Below the pieces are notes generated by a model, which was given only the letters and a program-made list of their open reading frames with translations, did no database searches and was not told the DNA's origin. A DNA stretch of 64,000 nucleotides from Eulemur rufifrons. Lineage: Eukaryota > Chordata > Mammalia > Primates > Lemuridae. This document shows, one piece after another, positions 35,440 through 48,794 of this stretch. The DNA is taken from the NCBI RefSeq assembly GCF_041146395.1, contig NC_090989.1, positions 122,697,501 through 122,761,500 of the forward strand. The letters run 5' to 3'. Every line of letters starts with the position of its first letter. The first letter of the stretch is position 1. A program made the translations under genes and the position numbers.

Positions 35440-36010
35440 ATTCATTCATTTGTTCAACGAAAATTTATTGAGTACATGTTATGTGCCAGCAACTATTTTA
35501 AGCACTGAGAATTAGTATATAAAGCATATAAAATTCTTCATGAAGCTTACCTTCTAACAGGAAGACAGACAAGAATAAACAAGACTAAACAATATAATGT
35601 ATAGTATGTTCTATAGTGGTAAGTAGGGAGTAGTGAAAAGTGATGGCATTCTGGATGTATTTTGAAAGTAGAGGCAACAGGATTTAGTTCTGGACCCAGT
35701 GCTGAGTGGAAGAGAAAAGTAGGCAGTGCAAGGAAAAGTCAAGAAGGACACCAGCGTTTGTGGCCTGAGTGACTAGAAAAGTGGAGTTGCCACTGCCTGG
35801 GAGGAGAAGGTTGCAGGAGGTGCTGGACAAGGGAGAATAGTAGGAGCTCATTTTTGAATAGGTTACGTTTTAGGTGCCAGCTAGTCATACAGCAGATGTC
35901 AAATAGGCAGTTGAATATATAAGTTCAGGGAAGAGGTCTACATAGGAGATATATTTTTGAAAGTCATCAATGCATAAATAGTATTCAGAGCCATAAGACT
36001 AGATGAGATT
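35440..36010 (-). mobile_element. L2 LINE, 3' end plus upstream part with internal deletion
   Basis: The inverted tail (ATTCATTTGTTCAACGAAAA, TACATGTTATGTGCCAGCAA) is followed at about 35630 by far-upstream L2 text: GGATGTATTTTGAAAGTAGA, GTTTGTGGCCTGAGTGACTA, AAGTGGAGTTGCCACTGCCT, AAATAGGCAGTTGAATATAT. The middle is missing. Confidence 0.75.
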
Positions 36011-36071
36011 ATCCAAGGAGTGATTATAAATAAAGAATATAAAAATATTGCTCCACTCATAGGGTTGTTGT

Positions 36072-36103
36072 TTATGGGATGTGTGTGTATGTGTGTGTGT
36101 GGT
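36072..36103. repeat. (TG)n simple repeat
   Basis: GTTTATGGGATGTGTGTGTA then TGTGTGTGTGTGG. Confidence 0.8.
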
Positions 36104-36117
36104 TTATGTTGGATTAC

Positions 36118-36310
36118 CAAGGGCTTTATTTATTGAGTGCTTAATAAAGGCCAGATACTAAGAGCTTTATATCCCTTAACTCATTTAATTTTCTAGGAAA
36201 TAGGTGATATTATTTTCTCCATATTTAAAAGCTTCTATTTGCCCAAAGTCAGCATTAGTAAGGGATTAAACTGGAATTTGAACCCAGAACCCGTGTTCTT
36301 AACCCACATA
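36118..36310 (-). mobile_element. MIR SINE
   Basis: TTTATTGAGTGCTTAATAAA, CCTTAACTCATTTAATTTTC, TTGAACCCAGAACCCGTGTT: inverted MIR over nearly its full length. Confidence 0.75.
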
Positions 36311-39094
36311 CTTTATCTCATATTATCTAATATAAAGAAATCTAATGCCTGTTGACCATTCTAACACTTGATAAGCACTTAATTAAAAGCCCTCCAACAC
36401 TACTTATCAGCTTGTGCCTTGGACAATAACTTGTTTGATAATGGCTTGGAGATCATCAGTTTCAAATGGGCATGTTAACAGTAGTAATGACTCTTCTATC
36501 CAACTAATAGAGCCATTACAAGGGCCAAATGAGGTAATTTCTAAAGAAGTGGATCATAGATGGCTCCATACTTGTTAAAGAGCATTATTGCTATCACTTC
36601 AAAATGAGTCTGGGTTTTGTAAATATGATAGAATCAGATTAAATGAATTCTGCTCATGAAAGACACTTTCTAGTTGCACAGAAGTATAGCACTTGAGAAT
36701 AATAGTTCTTTCTGTGAGATATTTGACCTTGACTAGAGACTAATATTTCAACAACTGGGTGCTCATAAACTGAAACATAAACTGAATACCTGTGTGCAGA
36801 ACACAAATGGAGTATTCCCACAATGGCAAGAATTTTTTGAAATCAAGATTTTGAATTATTTTTTTCACTTATACTATTGGAATTTCTCGATATTCAATTA
36901 TCTTTTTAAGTTTGTGAACCACTGTAAAAGCATTTTAGTTGCTTGATTTTAATGTCAGAAAATATTTCTATACACAATATGCATTCCCAGTATATTTGGG
37001 AATTTGACCCATTGTCCCAAATGCCCAGTCTGTGTTTTTTAAGGCGGAAATAAACAGGTAGAAAAAATGTGGAATTTGAAATGAGAAAACTGGTATTAAG
37101 TTCTGACTCATAAGTTTTTTCAAAGTTTAGCCTAAAACATTTTTTTCTTCTCTTCCTGGTACCTGCCTACAGATATGGCAGGGCATGAGACTCAGGCAGG
37201 AGGCCTCTTTGGTCTTGGGTTACTTCACTGACCATCAATCAGCAGAGTTTTATCATGCAGGTTTCAATCAAAACAATATAAGATACAAAGTACAGATCTA
37301 AACATCCAACTACACATCCACTGCCCCCTAAATACATGCTTATCTCTGTACTCTACACACAAAGGAGGTCAAAAAATAAATAAAGTTGTGGTCTTTGCTC
37401 TCTAGAAGCCACAGTCTACGTCCAATACCACACATAAATGAAAAATAATTTTAAATAATTATAAACAAGATTTAAACAAAAAGAAACTATATGAGAATGA
37501 CCATGATTTAGTGTGTGAAGCAAACTCAAAATGAGAATAAAGAATTACAGAATCATCAGAGAAGAGTTCATGGAAATTGACTGGAAGTAGCTGCATCCAT
37601 TTGCACTATTTTACTTCCAACCAAAGGTTTTATCAGTTTCTGCAGCCATAGCCATTGAATGGTCTTTGATAAACACTTCCCTGCTCTGTTTCCTCATACA
37701 TCCAATGGAAAAGAAAAACTCCTTTTTTCTTATAAAATTCACAAAGTGATAGTTGGAACATTGAGAAATATCTCATTTTATTTTTGTAGATATGTTTGAG
37801 GTTTTTAAACTAAATTATCTATCACAGACACTTGTATCTATGATAATTAAAAGATGGCACAGTGACCCAACTTATCCCTGCAGCCTAAACTTAAGGTAGA
37901 CAAAAATAAGAATCCTGTGACAATGTAGATTCACACAGAATTATGAATGAAGCTTACAGGTTTTTAAACATTGTAGTCAGCACTTTTAATGTACCAGGAA
38001 TGGGATGTTGAGAAATAAATCAGTAAAGTGTTTCTAGCAAGCAAATAATGGCTTTTCTTTCTTTTGAGAATTAAGTTTTGGAAAAAATCAGGTCAAAATT
38101 AATTAACTCTGTTCCTGCCAGGAGCATCTGAACCAGATATTTCCTTGGTTAATTCCTAAGTAACAAATATAGTAGAAATACTTTCATCTAATTCAATCCG
38201 TGAGAGGAGGCCTAGAAAATGCTTGTCAAATGAATGAAAAAGTAAATAAAATAATCAATCAATGGTTAAAAATAGACATCTACATACTGAAAATCATCTT
38301 GCTTTTTGGGGAGGAAATGATTTGTCATTATTACTGTATTTGCCAAATATTTTTCTGTTATAAAATTGAAGGTACAGGATTCTAGAAATTTACTTTGCAG
38401 TAGTTACCTGGGAGACAAACTATCAAATAGGACTTGGGGATATGAGTGAGCTTAAGACCTGGCAATATTTTCATTTCTACCTATAAGCTGAGGACTACAG
38501 AAATTACTAACAAGAAACAGGAATTTACCATGAGATTTAATAAGTAGCTCTAGCTGGAATAGAATGAGATGAGATGTCTGAGTTGGAGGCAGCAGAGAAG
38601 CAACAGGAAACTGATAGGGCCCTTGGAAGAAGAGGTCAGCATTAAGGGCCCCACAGCAAACAACTAGGCACAAAGCCCCAGGTGAATGGACAAATAGAAT
38701 CACATCTAACAGCCTACTGGTGAATATGGTTCAGACAGACGAGATAGGATCAAAAGAAATGGACTAGGAATCATGCTACCTGTCATCAAGGAGGAGTAAA
38801 GGAGACACTAGACCATTGGGCTGAAGCTCGAGGAAGCTATGTGTGGAGAAGGGTGAAGAGTCTGGTTTCAACAGAATCCATGGGAACCAGTGGAGCTTCT
38901 AGGAGGAAGTTTAGCACAGTCCAGGGCCAAAGAATTCAGCTCGAGGATCTAAACCCAAGGTAGGTTCCAAAATTTATGAAAGAAACTGAAATGTCCACCA
39001 GGAGGCCAGACACAGTGGTAGCCCAGAACAGAGGGAAGCCCTAGATAGACCCTGATATCCAAAAGCTTACTTGACAGCTCCTCTCAGGGGCCTC
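36311..39094. other. Long unassigned AT-rich stretch
   Basis: About 2.8 kb without a gene or a repeat that I can name. A MIR-like trace near 37065-37140 is too weak to call. Confidence 0.4.
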
Positions 39095-40870
39095 AAAGTA
39101 ACTTCAAACTCAATGTATTAGAAACAAAAGCTCATGATTGTTTCCTGAAAACCAGGTCCTCCGCCCCTCATTGCTCTGTAACTCAGCAAATGACATCTCC
39201 ATTCCTCCAGTCTCATATCCAGAAAACTAGACCTCAGCCTGCTCCTCTCTCTCCTGCCTCCATATCCAACTCTTCTTAAATCCAGTCATTTCCCTCTGCC
39301 TCTACCACTATGCCACCTCAAGTCGCTCTCCTGGTTTGTGTGACATCAGAAGTAGTCTCCTAACTAATCTCTCCCCAGCCACCCTTGCCCCACTACAATC
39401 TGTTTTCAGCCTTGCAGCCAGAGTGGGCATCTTTCTAAAACATAAACCTGACTAAGTCATGCCACTGCCCAAAGCCCTGTAAAGGCCTCTCATTGCTTTG
39501 ATAAGGAGGGAACTCCTGAACGTGGCTTACAAAGCTCAGCATTCTTTGGCTCCTGCCCACTTTTCCAGCCTCTTCTAGTTCCACACTCCCCCTCAGCAAT
39601 CTGTGCTGGCCATTGTGCCCTTCTTTTAAGGTCTTTGTACTCACTAAATTTCATCCTGCCTAAAGGTCTTTTTTTTTTTTTTTATTTCAAAGTATTATGG
39701 TATACAAATAATTTTGGTTACGTGAATCACTTTTATAATGCTTGAGTCATGGTTATAAGAGTGCCCGTCACCCAGATATTGTTCATTGTATCCGTTAGGT
39801 AGGTTTTCACTGATCCCCCCCCACCAGTTGATTTCCGTTGAGTTTTACTTCCCTCTATGCACATGTGTGCTGATTGGTTAGTTCCAATTTAGTAGTGAGT
39901 ACATGTGGTGTTTGTTTTTTCATTTTTTAGATACCTCACTTAGGATAATAATCTCCAGTTCTATCCAAATTGTTGCAAAAGGCATTAAGTCATCCTTCCT
40001 GATGGCTGAGTAGTACTCCATGGTATACATATACCACATTTTGTTAATCACTCATGAATTGATGGGCACTTGGGTTGATTCCATGTCTTTGCAATTGTGT
40101 GTTGTGCTGCAATAAACATTCAAGTGTAGGTGGCTTTTTGATAAAATAACTTGTTTTCCTTTGGGTAAATACTCAGTAGTGGAATTGCTGGATCAAATGG
40201 TAGGTCTACTTTTAGTTCTTTGAGGAATTTTCCAGAGAGGTTGCACTAATTTGTGGTCCCCCTAACAGTGTATAAGCATTCCTTTCTCTCTGCATCCATG
40301 CCAGTATCTATTGTTTTTGGACTTTTTAATAAAGGCCATTCTGACTGCGGTAAGGTGATATCTCATTGTGGTTTTAATTTGCATTTCTCTGATGTTGAGC
40401 ATTTTGCCATATGTTTATTGGCCATTTGTCTATCTTCTTTTAAGAACCTTCTGTTCATGTCTTTTGCCCACTTTTGAATGAGTTTGTTTGATTTTTGCTT
40501 GCTGATTTGCTTGGGTTCTTCGTAGATTCTGGTTTAGTCCTTTATTGGATGTATAGCATGCGAATATTTTCTCCCATTGTGTAGGCTGTCTGTTTTGCTC
40601 TGTTAATTACTTCCTTGGCTGTGCAGAAGCTTTTTAATTTAATCAAGTCCCATTTATTTATTTTTTCATTTAGGAATTCTGTCTCATCCTTTCAGACTTT
40701 AGCTCAAACAGCTTCTTCCCAGGAGAGCCTTTCCTGACATCCCTGGCCAGGTATTGGCAGTTGTAGTTTTACAGTGATATTCACAACTTGTTTTTATTAC
40801 ATTAGTATTCCTCCTAAACTCTCTGGGTTCCATGAGTACAGGTGACAGTCTGTTTTTGCTCACCACTTGA
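39095..40870 (+). mobile_element. L2 LINE, interrupted by a young L1
   Basis: Left part 39095-39664 follows L2 sense order: AGAAGTAGTCTCCTAACTAA, CAGCCAGAGTGGGCATCTTT, CCCAAAGCCCTGTAAAGGCC, TTCTTTTAAGGTCTTTGTAC. After the L1 (39665-40685) it resumes: TTTAGCTCAAACAGCTTCTT, CCAGGAGAGCCTTTCCTGAC, GTTCCATGAGTACAGGTGAC. One of the longest L2 copies in the window. Confidence 0.85.
39665..40685 (-). mobile_element. Strepsirrhine-type L1, 5'-truncated, inserted in L2
   Basis: A T-run is followed by an inverted 3'UTR (TCAAAGTATTATGGTATACA, GTCACCCAGATATTGTTCAT, AGTGAGTACATGTGGTGTTT). Then comes the end of ORF2 (GGCTGAGTAGTACTCCATGG, TTTGGGTAAATACTCAGTAG, TGTGCAGAAGCTTTTTAATT). About 1.0 kb. The coding is frameshifted. 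Target duplications are not clear. Confidence 0.85.
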
Positions 40871-41824
40871 CCCTCAGTTTGCAGAAGATAGCAAATAGCC
40901 CAAGCATTGTTGAAAAGTAAATGAAGGAATGGCACAGAGAAGAAAGACAGCCAGAAAGAGAGCCAGGGAACCCCATCTTCTTGCTTCTGGTCTCTCTTAC
41001 ACATGACTGGAAATAAATTTAAAAACATAGCTTGCTTTGTCACAAATTGTTTCCCTAGCCCAGGAACAGCTTGGTGAATGCCTTAAGATTTGACTGCAGC
41101 AGGGTTAGGTCCTTGGTTATAATTCAATCAGGAGACAAGGCTTTGATCACTGTTCATCCAGCATCTTTAGGTCTCATTAATGAAAAGAGGATTTTTCCCC
41201 CAGTAATATAAGTGCAATTTTAATGATAGGTCATTTTCCAGATATGTAGAGTATAAAAATTTTGAAACCTAGGATAATGCAAAAAATTCTCATGATAGTT
41301 TTTTTAATCATTATAGGCTAGAAATGAGAGAAGAAATTTTAAAGACCTCATTAAAGGGATAATCTAGGGGTATCATTGTTAGAAAAAGAATTTTTTTAAT
41401 GAAATGTAATATCTACATGTATTTTCTGCTGGAGAAGAAACTTTTAAAAGTTTTCATATTAACAACTTATAAAAGATAGAATAAGTAAAGAATCATATGT
41501 TCTGGTTGCTTTAATTAACCTCTATTCATGTTTCAGATCAAAACCCTCTACTTCTATTAATGTTCTCATATTTAATATATAATTTTCAAATAATCCACAG
41601 TAAATATCTATAATACACATCGATACTACTTTGGTTCTAAAGCCATTGTTTGCTTATTTGTTTGTTTGTTATAGTAAAGTCTGCCTGTATTCGGTGTGTT
41701 TAAAACAAAAGGTTTTGTTTTAAAGTGCCAAAACTATTAAAAAATAAACAGACGAGCTTGTGTAGGCCAAACACACACACACACACACAGGTTTAATATA
41801 TCATTAATAATGCTACAGAAATCA
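40871..41824. other. Unassigned, with an (AC)10 run at 41770-41789
   Basis: AT-rich DNA without recognisable genes. The only clear structure is the short CA microsatellite. Confidence 0.5.
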
Positions 41825-42010
41825 TTCACTGAGTGCTTATTAATGTGCCAGCTTCTGTGTTGAACACTTACTTCATGGATATTATCTCCTATCACCCACT
41901 ACAACTTTGTGAACCAGATCCTATTTCTGTTCCCATTTTATCACCCTTTGTATAATTTTGATAAAGGCTTAAAGGGTTAAACAAATTGCTCAAGGTCATA
42001 ACTATTAGGG
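41825..42010 (-). mobile_element. MIR SINE (diverged)
   Basis: CACTGAGTGCTTATTAATGT, GTGTTGAACACTTACTTCAT, GTTCCCATTTTATCACC, AATTGCTCAAGGTCATAACT. Confidence 0.65.
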
Positions 42011-44544
42011 TAATAACCTTGGTTAAATAAAACATTAGTCAGAAATGGAACAATTTATATGTGAATAAACTAAATTGCTGATTGATTTTAGCAGAGTTGC
42101 TGAGGGTTCAGCTTTACCATCCACACATATGCACAGTGACCTAAAATACCAAGGACTGAAAGAAGAAAATAACTACAGAACAAACAAGATGCTGATTGAC
42201 ACATTATCTTTTCCATCCCAAATAAAGATTTCCATTTATCTCACTCATATAATTATAATTCAAAAAAAGCTCAAAAAATAACCCTTTAGAAAATATCGAT
42301 TAATAGTTTCCTAAGAATGAATGTTGACTTGGTCTCTGATTAATGTTCTGGAAATGATTAGACTTGGTTCTAATGGAGTGGTCTTTCCCGTTTGCTGAAT
42401 TTCAAGGAGTGCAAATCTAAAGTTCAACCTGAATAGATGTAATCATCAGACCATTGGGTGACAGTCACCATTCTGGATGAACACTGTCATTTTGTTTGTT
42501 TCTATTTCCCACTAGAGTTTTGGTTAAATTCTTAAACAGTCTGATGTTAGGAAATTTTGCCTTTCCCATTTTAACAATATGCTCCATTTGGGGGCAGAAT
42601 TTGTAAGGTATTTACCATAGAATGGTCTCATTATTTCTATATTCATCAGAGACCATCTTATCTCTGTAGAAAATATGTATCCTCACTCCACTACACTGCT
42701 CTATGTCATCAGACCCTTGACATTGCTCTTTATGCAACCAATATCATTCTTTTCTCTAAGTATTGTAAAGCATATTGCCAAAAAATAATTTGGGGTCAAT
42801 TCTACTGAACTGAAACACATGCCAAGTTAATGTCAAAGCTAGACTTGCAATGCACTAGAATGTTAGAATTCAGTATGCATTTCTGTAATCATCAGTTAAG
42901 CAATCATATTTCTGATTTTATAATTCTCTGTTGAGAGCTGTGACATGTACTTCAAAATCCCCTGAGCATTATTGGAATATCTTTTTCTTGACCTACGAAG
43001 GGAAACTAGAATAGGTTTCCTGCTGAATTAACTCCCCCAAAAAGAACTCTTTGGCAAATTTACTTATTTAACAACATCTCTATTGACATTTTCATTATGA
43101 AAATTGTGACAAAATGAAAACATTAATTTTACCTTTGCCTCATTCTTGACATTGGGTCATAGAGGGAACTCTGGACTGGGTGCCAGCAATTGGATTCTAG
43201 ATACCGTATGTTCTGTCGTTGACCCTTTCAACCTGCTAAGGAACTCAGAAATACCTACCTCCACAGCTGAGCTTATTCACCTTTGAAATGGGCTCCTAGT
43301 AGAATGTTTACACGAACTCATTTATATCAGCTACACAAATAGTCATGAGTATGAGTTTTCAAAAAACAAACAATAGGCACTTAATTTAATAAAATGGAAA
43401 AGTTAACTGCCAGTACTGGCACTATAGTTTATTCTATGAGAATCTAATTAGAACACTTTAATGTTCTGTAGGAGAGTATGGCCAAAAAAAAAATGGGCAA
43501 CTTTGCTAAGCCGGGCTCACTGAGTTAAATATATTGACTACACTTCAAAAATCCTGTATTCAGTGTCTTATTTCCTGATTAATTTTCATAAAGATTCTCC
43601 AAAAGCTTTAGAGTCTCTTATCTTCCAATATGTCTGTGTAGACAGTTCTGTGTGGATAAAACATGTTTTCAGGGGAAGCCACTAAATGAATAGCATTTAA
43701 TTAGGTCCTTTTTTATTGATAGCTACTAGAACTATATGTTGTACACACAACAGTCCATCTAACTTAAAATAAATCTGGGTAATAACAAGCTTTCCATGCA
43801 GCCTACACATAATAATTTATTCCACAAAGGTCAGCGGATCTGTTCCATTCCTCATGTTCTGCAGTAGTTAACAAGAGTGTAGATAGCATGTTTATTACTA
43901 TATACGCTAGAATGCTGTTTCTTTTCATTCATCATTTCAACTACTTACTTAGTTTGGCATAACAAAGCACTGACTTAAAATGCAGCACCAAGTTTCCCTT
44001 CCGATTTAAAAGCTGTATGCATCTCTGACAGTTCTGAGCAATGCTTTTTATGGCTTTGTTTACCTTGTTCTAAAATGAAATGACAATTCATTTTCCATAA
44101 ATAAGCTAAAGAGTCTTTGCAGCAGATATTTTTTCCTTTGAAGTAAATTTAAAAAGAGGTTTTGAGATGTACCTATAATTTTTTTCTTAAGTAGCAAATG
44201 GAAAACACCTCCAAAAGTTTTGCCTTCTGACATCTGGTAGAAGGCCTTCTAAAGCAGGAGCCACTCTATAAGGAAATAACAAATAAATTCTGAAAGTCAT
44301 GTTTGTACCTCTTTTTGAACACACGATTTTCTACATGCTGGGGTTTGGAGGCTTCTCTCCTGTATCTGTATATTAGAACACAATCAAATCATTGCTTTAG
44401 AACAAGAAAGCATATTGGCTTTTAGACTAATGGATTTTATGCTAAAAAGTACAAATTTTGAAGTGGCCTATTTTTCATTTTGAGGTAGCTGTGCTTTGAA
44501 TTTACTAACTTGCTTTACTCAGCGTGGGAGCTATGGAAGAACTC
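42011..44544. other. Long unassigned AT-rich stretch
   Basis: About 2.5 kb with no recognised gene, SINE or LINE. Possibly single-copy DNA. Confidence 0.4.
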
Positions 44545-44705
44545 CAGAGCAGAAAGCAAGAGATTCCAGGTTCTTGCCTGGTCCCTAGCATTCGTTTCTT
44601 GGAAATAAGTTTTTGAGAAAATACTGAAACTCCTTGGGACTCAGTTCTCACAACTATAAAACTAGACAAAATAGTCTTCAAATCTTCCAGATCTATAATA
44701 AGTCT
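44545..44705 (+). mobile_element. MIR3-like SINE
   Basis: AGAGATTCCAGGTTCTTGCC, GAAACTCCTTGGGACTCAGT, TCTCACAACTATAAAACTAG, TCAAATCTTCCAGATCTATA. Confidence 0.55.
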
Positions 44706-45429
44706 ACATTTCATAATGCAAAGGAAGCAACTTGATATAAGTAACATAGTTTAAATTCATAAGGAACATTTGTGAATTCTAATATTAACTACCAAGAGGA
44801 GTAGCTGCCCATGGTAAGGTTTCAGAAAGCCTAGCTATGTCCAATAAGGGTGTCTTTAGAATGAATCTTCTCCATTAATTAAGACCTTTCTTCCTTAATT
44901 TTCCTAGGGTATTACATATAATGGCAATTGAACCTGTTTTCAACAATAACATCTTTCCTTTTAGGGAATTGTTTCTCTTAAATATGATAAATTTACTTTT
45001 ACCATAAAAGTGAAATGATACATGCATTTTTATTACATTTTTACCTCCTACAAATATATAAAAAGAAAGAAAATGAGTCTGTACTCACCACACAATATTT
45101 ATGCTAAAATATCTTACAGGCATAATACTTTGTATTTAATTATACCATCATCTAGGAGTCTCGTAAATGTTTAATATTTATCTGTATTTTATACATGGGG
45201 AAAAAGGCAGAAGATAAACAGGACCTACTCATGAGTACATAGTAATCTCTGAGCAGGTCAAAGATGAAAATCCTTACCCTACCATCCCAGTGAGAGGTGT
45301 TATGCTTAGCTAATCACTACAACCTTCCCCGTCTCTGAAATCTTACTATTGGCATGTTTCTAAATGCCTTTATAGTACTGACAAAAATTTTGACTAGAAC
45401 CACTAACAACATCAAAAATCATGAACAAA
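44706..45429. other. Mostly unassigned; weak MIR trace near 45140-45290
   Basis: A faint inverted MIR order is visible around 45140-45290 but is too diverged to call. Otherwise nothing. Confidence 0.35.
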
Positions 45430-46149
45430 AATCACAAGCAAAACCTGAGTATAATATGAGCATAAGTGGCTAATATACTTAATATATAAATTTCTGGAAC
45501 AAACTCATAGGAAATAAAGGTAGGACTCCTTTAGGTAAGTAGTGGATTAGTGAGTACAGTATATAAACTGGCTATTCAAAAATTAGAAAAATAAGTTTAA
45601 TTTCTTTTAAAAATTCAAACAATAATCAAATAAATACAAATTGACACTGCAAAAAATACTTTCTTTAACATGTCAAAGGAGAAAAGGTTTTAAAGAAGGA
45701 TAGTATTCAGTGAGAGAATATGATGAGATAACATTTTTATATGCTGTTGGAGGAAATTTAAATGAGCACATTTTCTTTTGGAAAGCATTTAGGGATATAA
45801 TGTGTGTTAAGAGTCTTAAAGATGTTCTATACTGTTTGGCCCAGTGATTCCCCTTCTAGAAATGCACCCAAAAGAAATAATCCAAAATGCAAATATATTT
45901 GCAAAAAGAAGATTTTTATTACAAATACTATTTATAGCAGCAGAGAGAGACACAGAGAATAACCTAAAAGTCCAAAAATAAAGGAATCATTAAATAAATT
46001 ATGACACATTCATAGAATAGAAAGTCATACAGCTCCTAATATTATTTATGAAGTGTTTTCAATGACATGTGAAAAGGTTGATGAAATTGTGTTGGAGGTA
46101 GGAACAAGTTATAAAGTTATACATACAATATGATCTCAAGTATGTTAAC
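45430..46149 (+). mobile_element. Old L1M ORF2/3' fragment
   Basis: AAATACAAATTGACACTGC, TTTGGCCCAGTGATTCCCCT, TAATCCAAAATGCAAATATA, AAATAAATTATGACACATTC. Strongly diverged; no coding. Confidence 0.65.
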
Positions 46150-46950
46150 ATTAAGATAGATCATAGACCTAAACATAAAAACTAAAACCATAAAGCTTTC
46201 AAGAAAAATATAGGAGAATATTTTCAAAACATGAGGTAGGCAAAGATTTCTTAGAATGCAGAAAGTGATAACCATAGGAGAAAATTTTAATAAATTGACT
46301 TCATCAAAATTTAAAACTTGTGTTCATCAAAAGACAGCATTAAGAAAATGAATAGGCAAGCCACAGACATACAGAAAATATTACATACCATATATCTGAC
46401 ATCCAGAACATATAATGAATGATTACAACTTAGTAATAATGATCAATTGAAAATAGGCAAAGGTACAGCATACATTTCACAGAGGAAAATATACAAATGA
46501 CCAATAAGCACATTAAAAAATGTTCCACAATATCAGTCATTAGGGAAATATAAGCTAACATCTCAATGAGATATCACTATACATCCACTAGAATTGCTAA
46601 AACATACATTACTCTTTGACCTGGCAATTTCACTCCTAGGCATTTATCCAAGAGAAACCAAAACTTATGTCCACCAAAAGCCTTGTACAAGAATGTTCAT
46701 AGCAGCTCTACTCACAACAGCTGAAAATTGGAATCAACTCAAATGTCTATCAACATGAGAATAAATAAATTATGATAATATTCATACAATGGAATACCAC
46801 TGAACAATGAAATCATAACAACGCAGATAAGTCTCACAGACATAATATTGAGTTAAAGAAACCCACCCAACATACTAAATTATTCCATTTATATAAATTT
46901 CTAAAATAGGAAACACTAATATAAGGTTAAAAAAATTAAAACAGTGGTTG

Positions 46951-47394
46951 TTCTATGGAAAACTGTATGTAGATTTATCAAAGAACTAAATATAGAAGTA
47001 CCATAGGATCCAGCAATCCCACTACTGAGTATCTATCCAAAGGAAAAGAAGTCAATATATAAAAAAGTTACCTGCGGCCGGGCGCGGTGGCTCACGCCTG
47101 TAATCCTAGCACTCTGGGAGGCCGAGGTGGGCGGATCGTTTGAGCTCAGGAGTTCGAGACCAGCCTGAGCAAGAGCGAGACCCCACCTCTACTAAAAATA
47201 GAAAGAAATTATATGGACAGCTAAAAATATATATAGAAAAAATTAGCCGGGCATGGTGGCGCATGCCTGTAGTCCCAGCTACTCGGGAGGCTGAGACAGG
47301 AGGATCGCTTGAGCTCAGGAGTTTGAGGTTGCTGTGAGCTAGGCTGACGCCACGGCACTCACTCTAGCCTGGGCAACAGGGTGAGACTCTGTCT

Positions 47395-47433
<39 letters not shown>

Positions 47434-47939
47434 ACCTGCACTCATATGTTTATCATAGCACTATTCACAATAGCAAAGATATGGAATCAACCTAAGTATC
47501 CATCAGTGGAGGACTGGGTAAAGAAAATGTGTAATATATACACAATGGAATACTATTCAGCCATAAAAAAGAATGAAATCATGTCTTTTGCAGCAACATG
47601 GATGGAACTGGAGATTATTAAGTGAAACAACTCAGACACGAAAGACAAATACCACATGTTCTCACCTGTAAGTGGGAGCTAAATAAGTGTACACATGGAA
47701 GCAGAGTGTGGAATGATGGTCAATGGAGGCTCAGAGGTGTGCAGAAGGGGGAGAGGGATGGATGATGGGAGGTTGCCTGGTGGGTACCATGTGCATTGCT
47801 CCAGTGATAGATGCACTGAAGGCCCTGACTGCACCACAATGCAATATATCAACGTAGCAAAATTGCACTTGTACCCAACAAACATATACAAATAAAAAAA
47901 TTTAAAAATAAAACAAATCACAAATAAAAATAAGTAAAT
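46951..47939 (+). mobile_element. Younger L1 (L1MA/L1PB-like), inserted in an older L1 and hosting an Alu
   Basis: ORF2 end (CCAGCAATCCCACTACTGAG, GCCATAAAAAAGAATGAAAT, GCAGCAACATGGATGGAACT) and a 3'UTR (CACATGTTCTCACCTGTAAG, ATTGCACTTGTACCCAACAA) with an A-rich tail. A 13-base duplication AAAACAGTGGTTG lies at 46938-46950 and 47940-47952. About 640 bp remain without the Alu and one copy of the Alu's target duplication. Confidence 0.88.
47076..47424 (+). mobile_element. Young strepsirrhine Alu
   Basis: GGCCGGGCGCGGTGGCTCAC start with most CpGs intact, a duplicated linker, and a right arm with GTGAGCTAGGCTGACGCCAC. It has a pure A tail. A 15-base duplication AAAAAAGTTACCTGC lies at 47061-47075 and 47425-47439. 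It is the least diverged element of the window, so probably the most recent insertion. Confidence 0.95.
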
Positions 47940-48051
47940 AAAACAGTGGTTGCCTCAAGGTTAGGAAGAAGAGCACTAGGGATTGTCTGGAAAGAGACAT
48001 GAGGACACTTCTTGGGTAAATTACTATGTTCTCTATCATGCTAGTATACGT

Positions 48052-48794
<743 letters not shown>

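Larger units (their letters stand above)
46150..48050 (+). mobile_element. Old L1M, split by a younger L1 at 46951-47939
   Basis: Left part 46150-46950: AAATTGACTTCATCAAAATT, CCAATAAGCACATTAAAAAA, TTTGACCTGGCAATTTCACT. Right part 47953-48050: CCTCAAGGTTAGGAAGAAGA, AGGGATTGTCTGGAAAGAG. The two halves join if the younger L1 and one copy of its duplication are removed. Confidence 0.75.
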
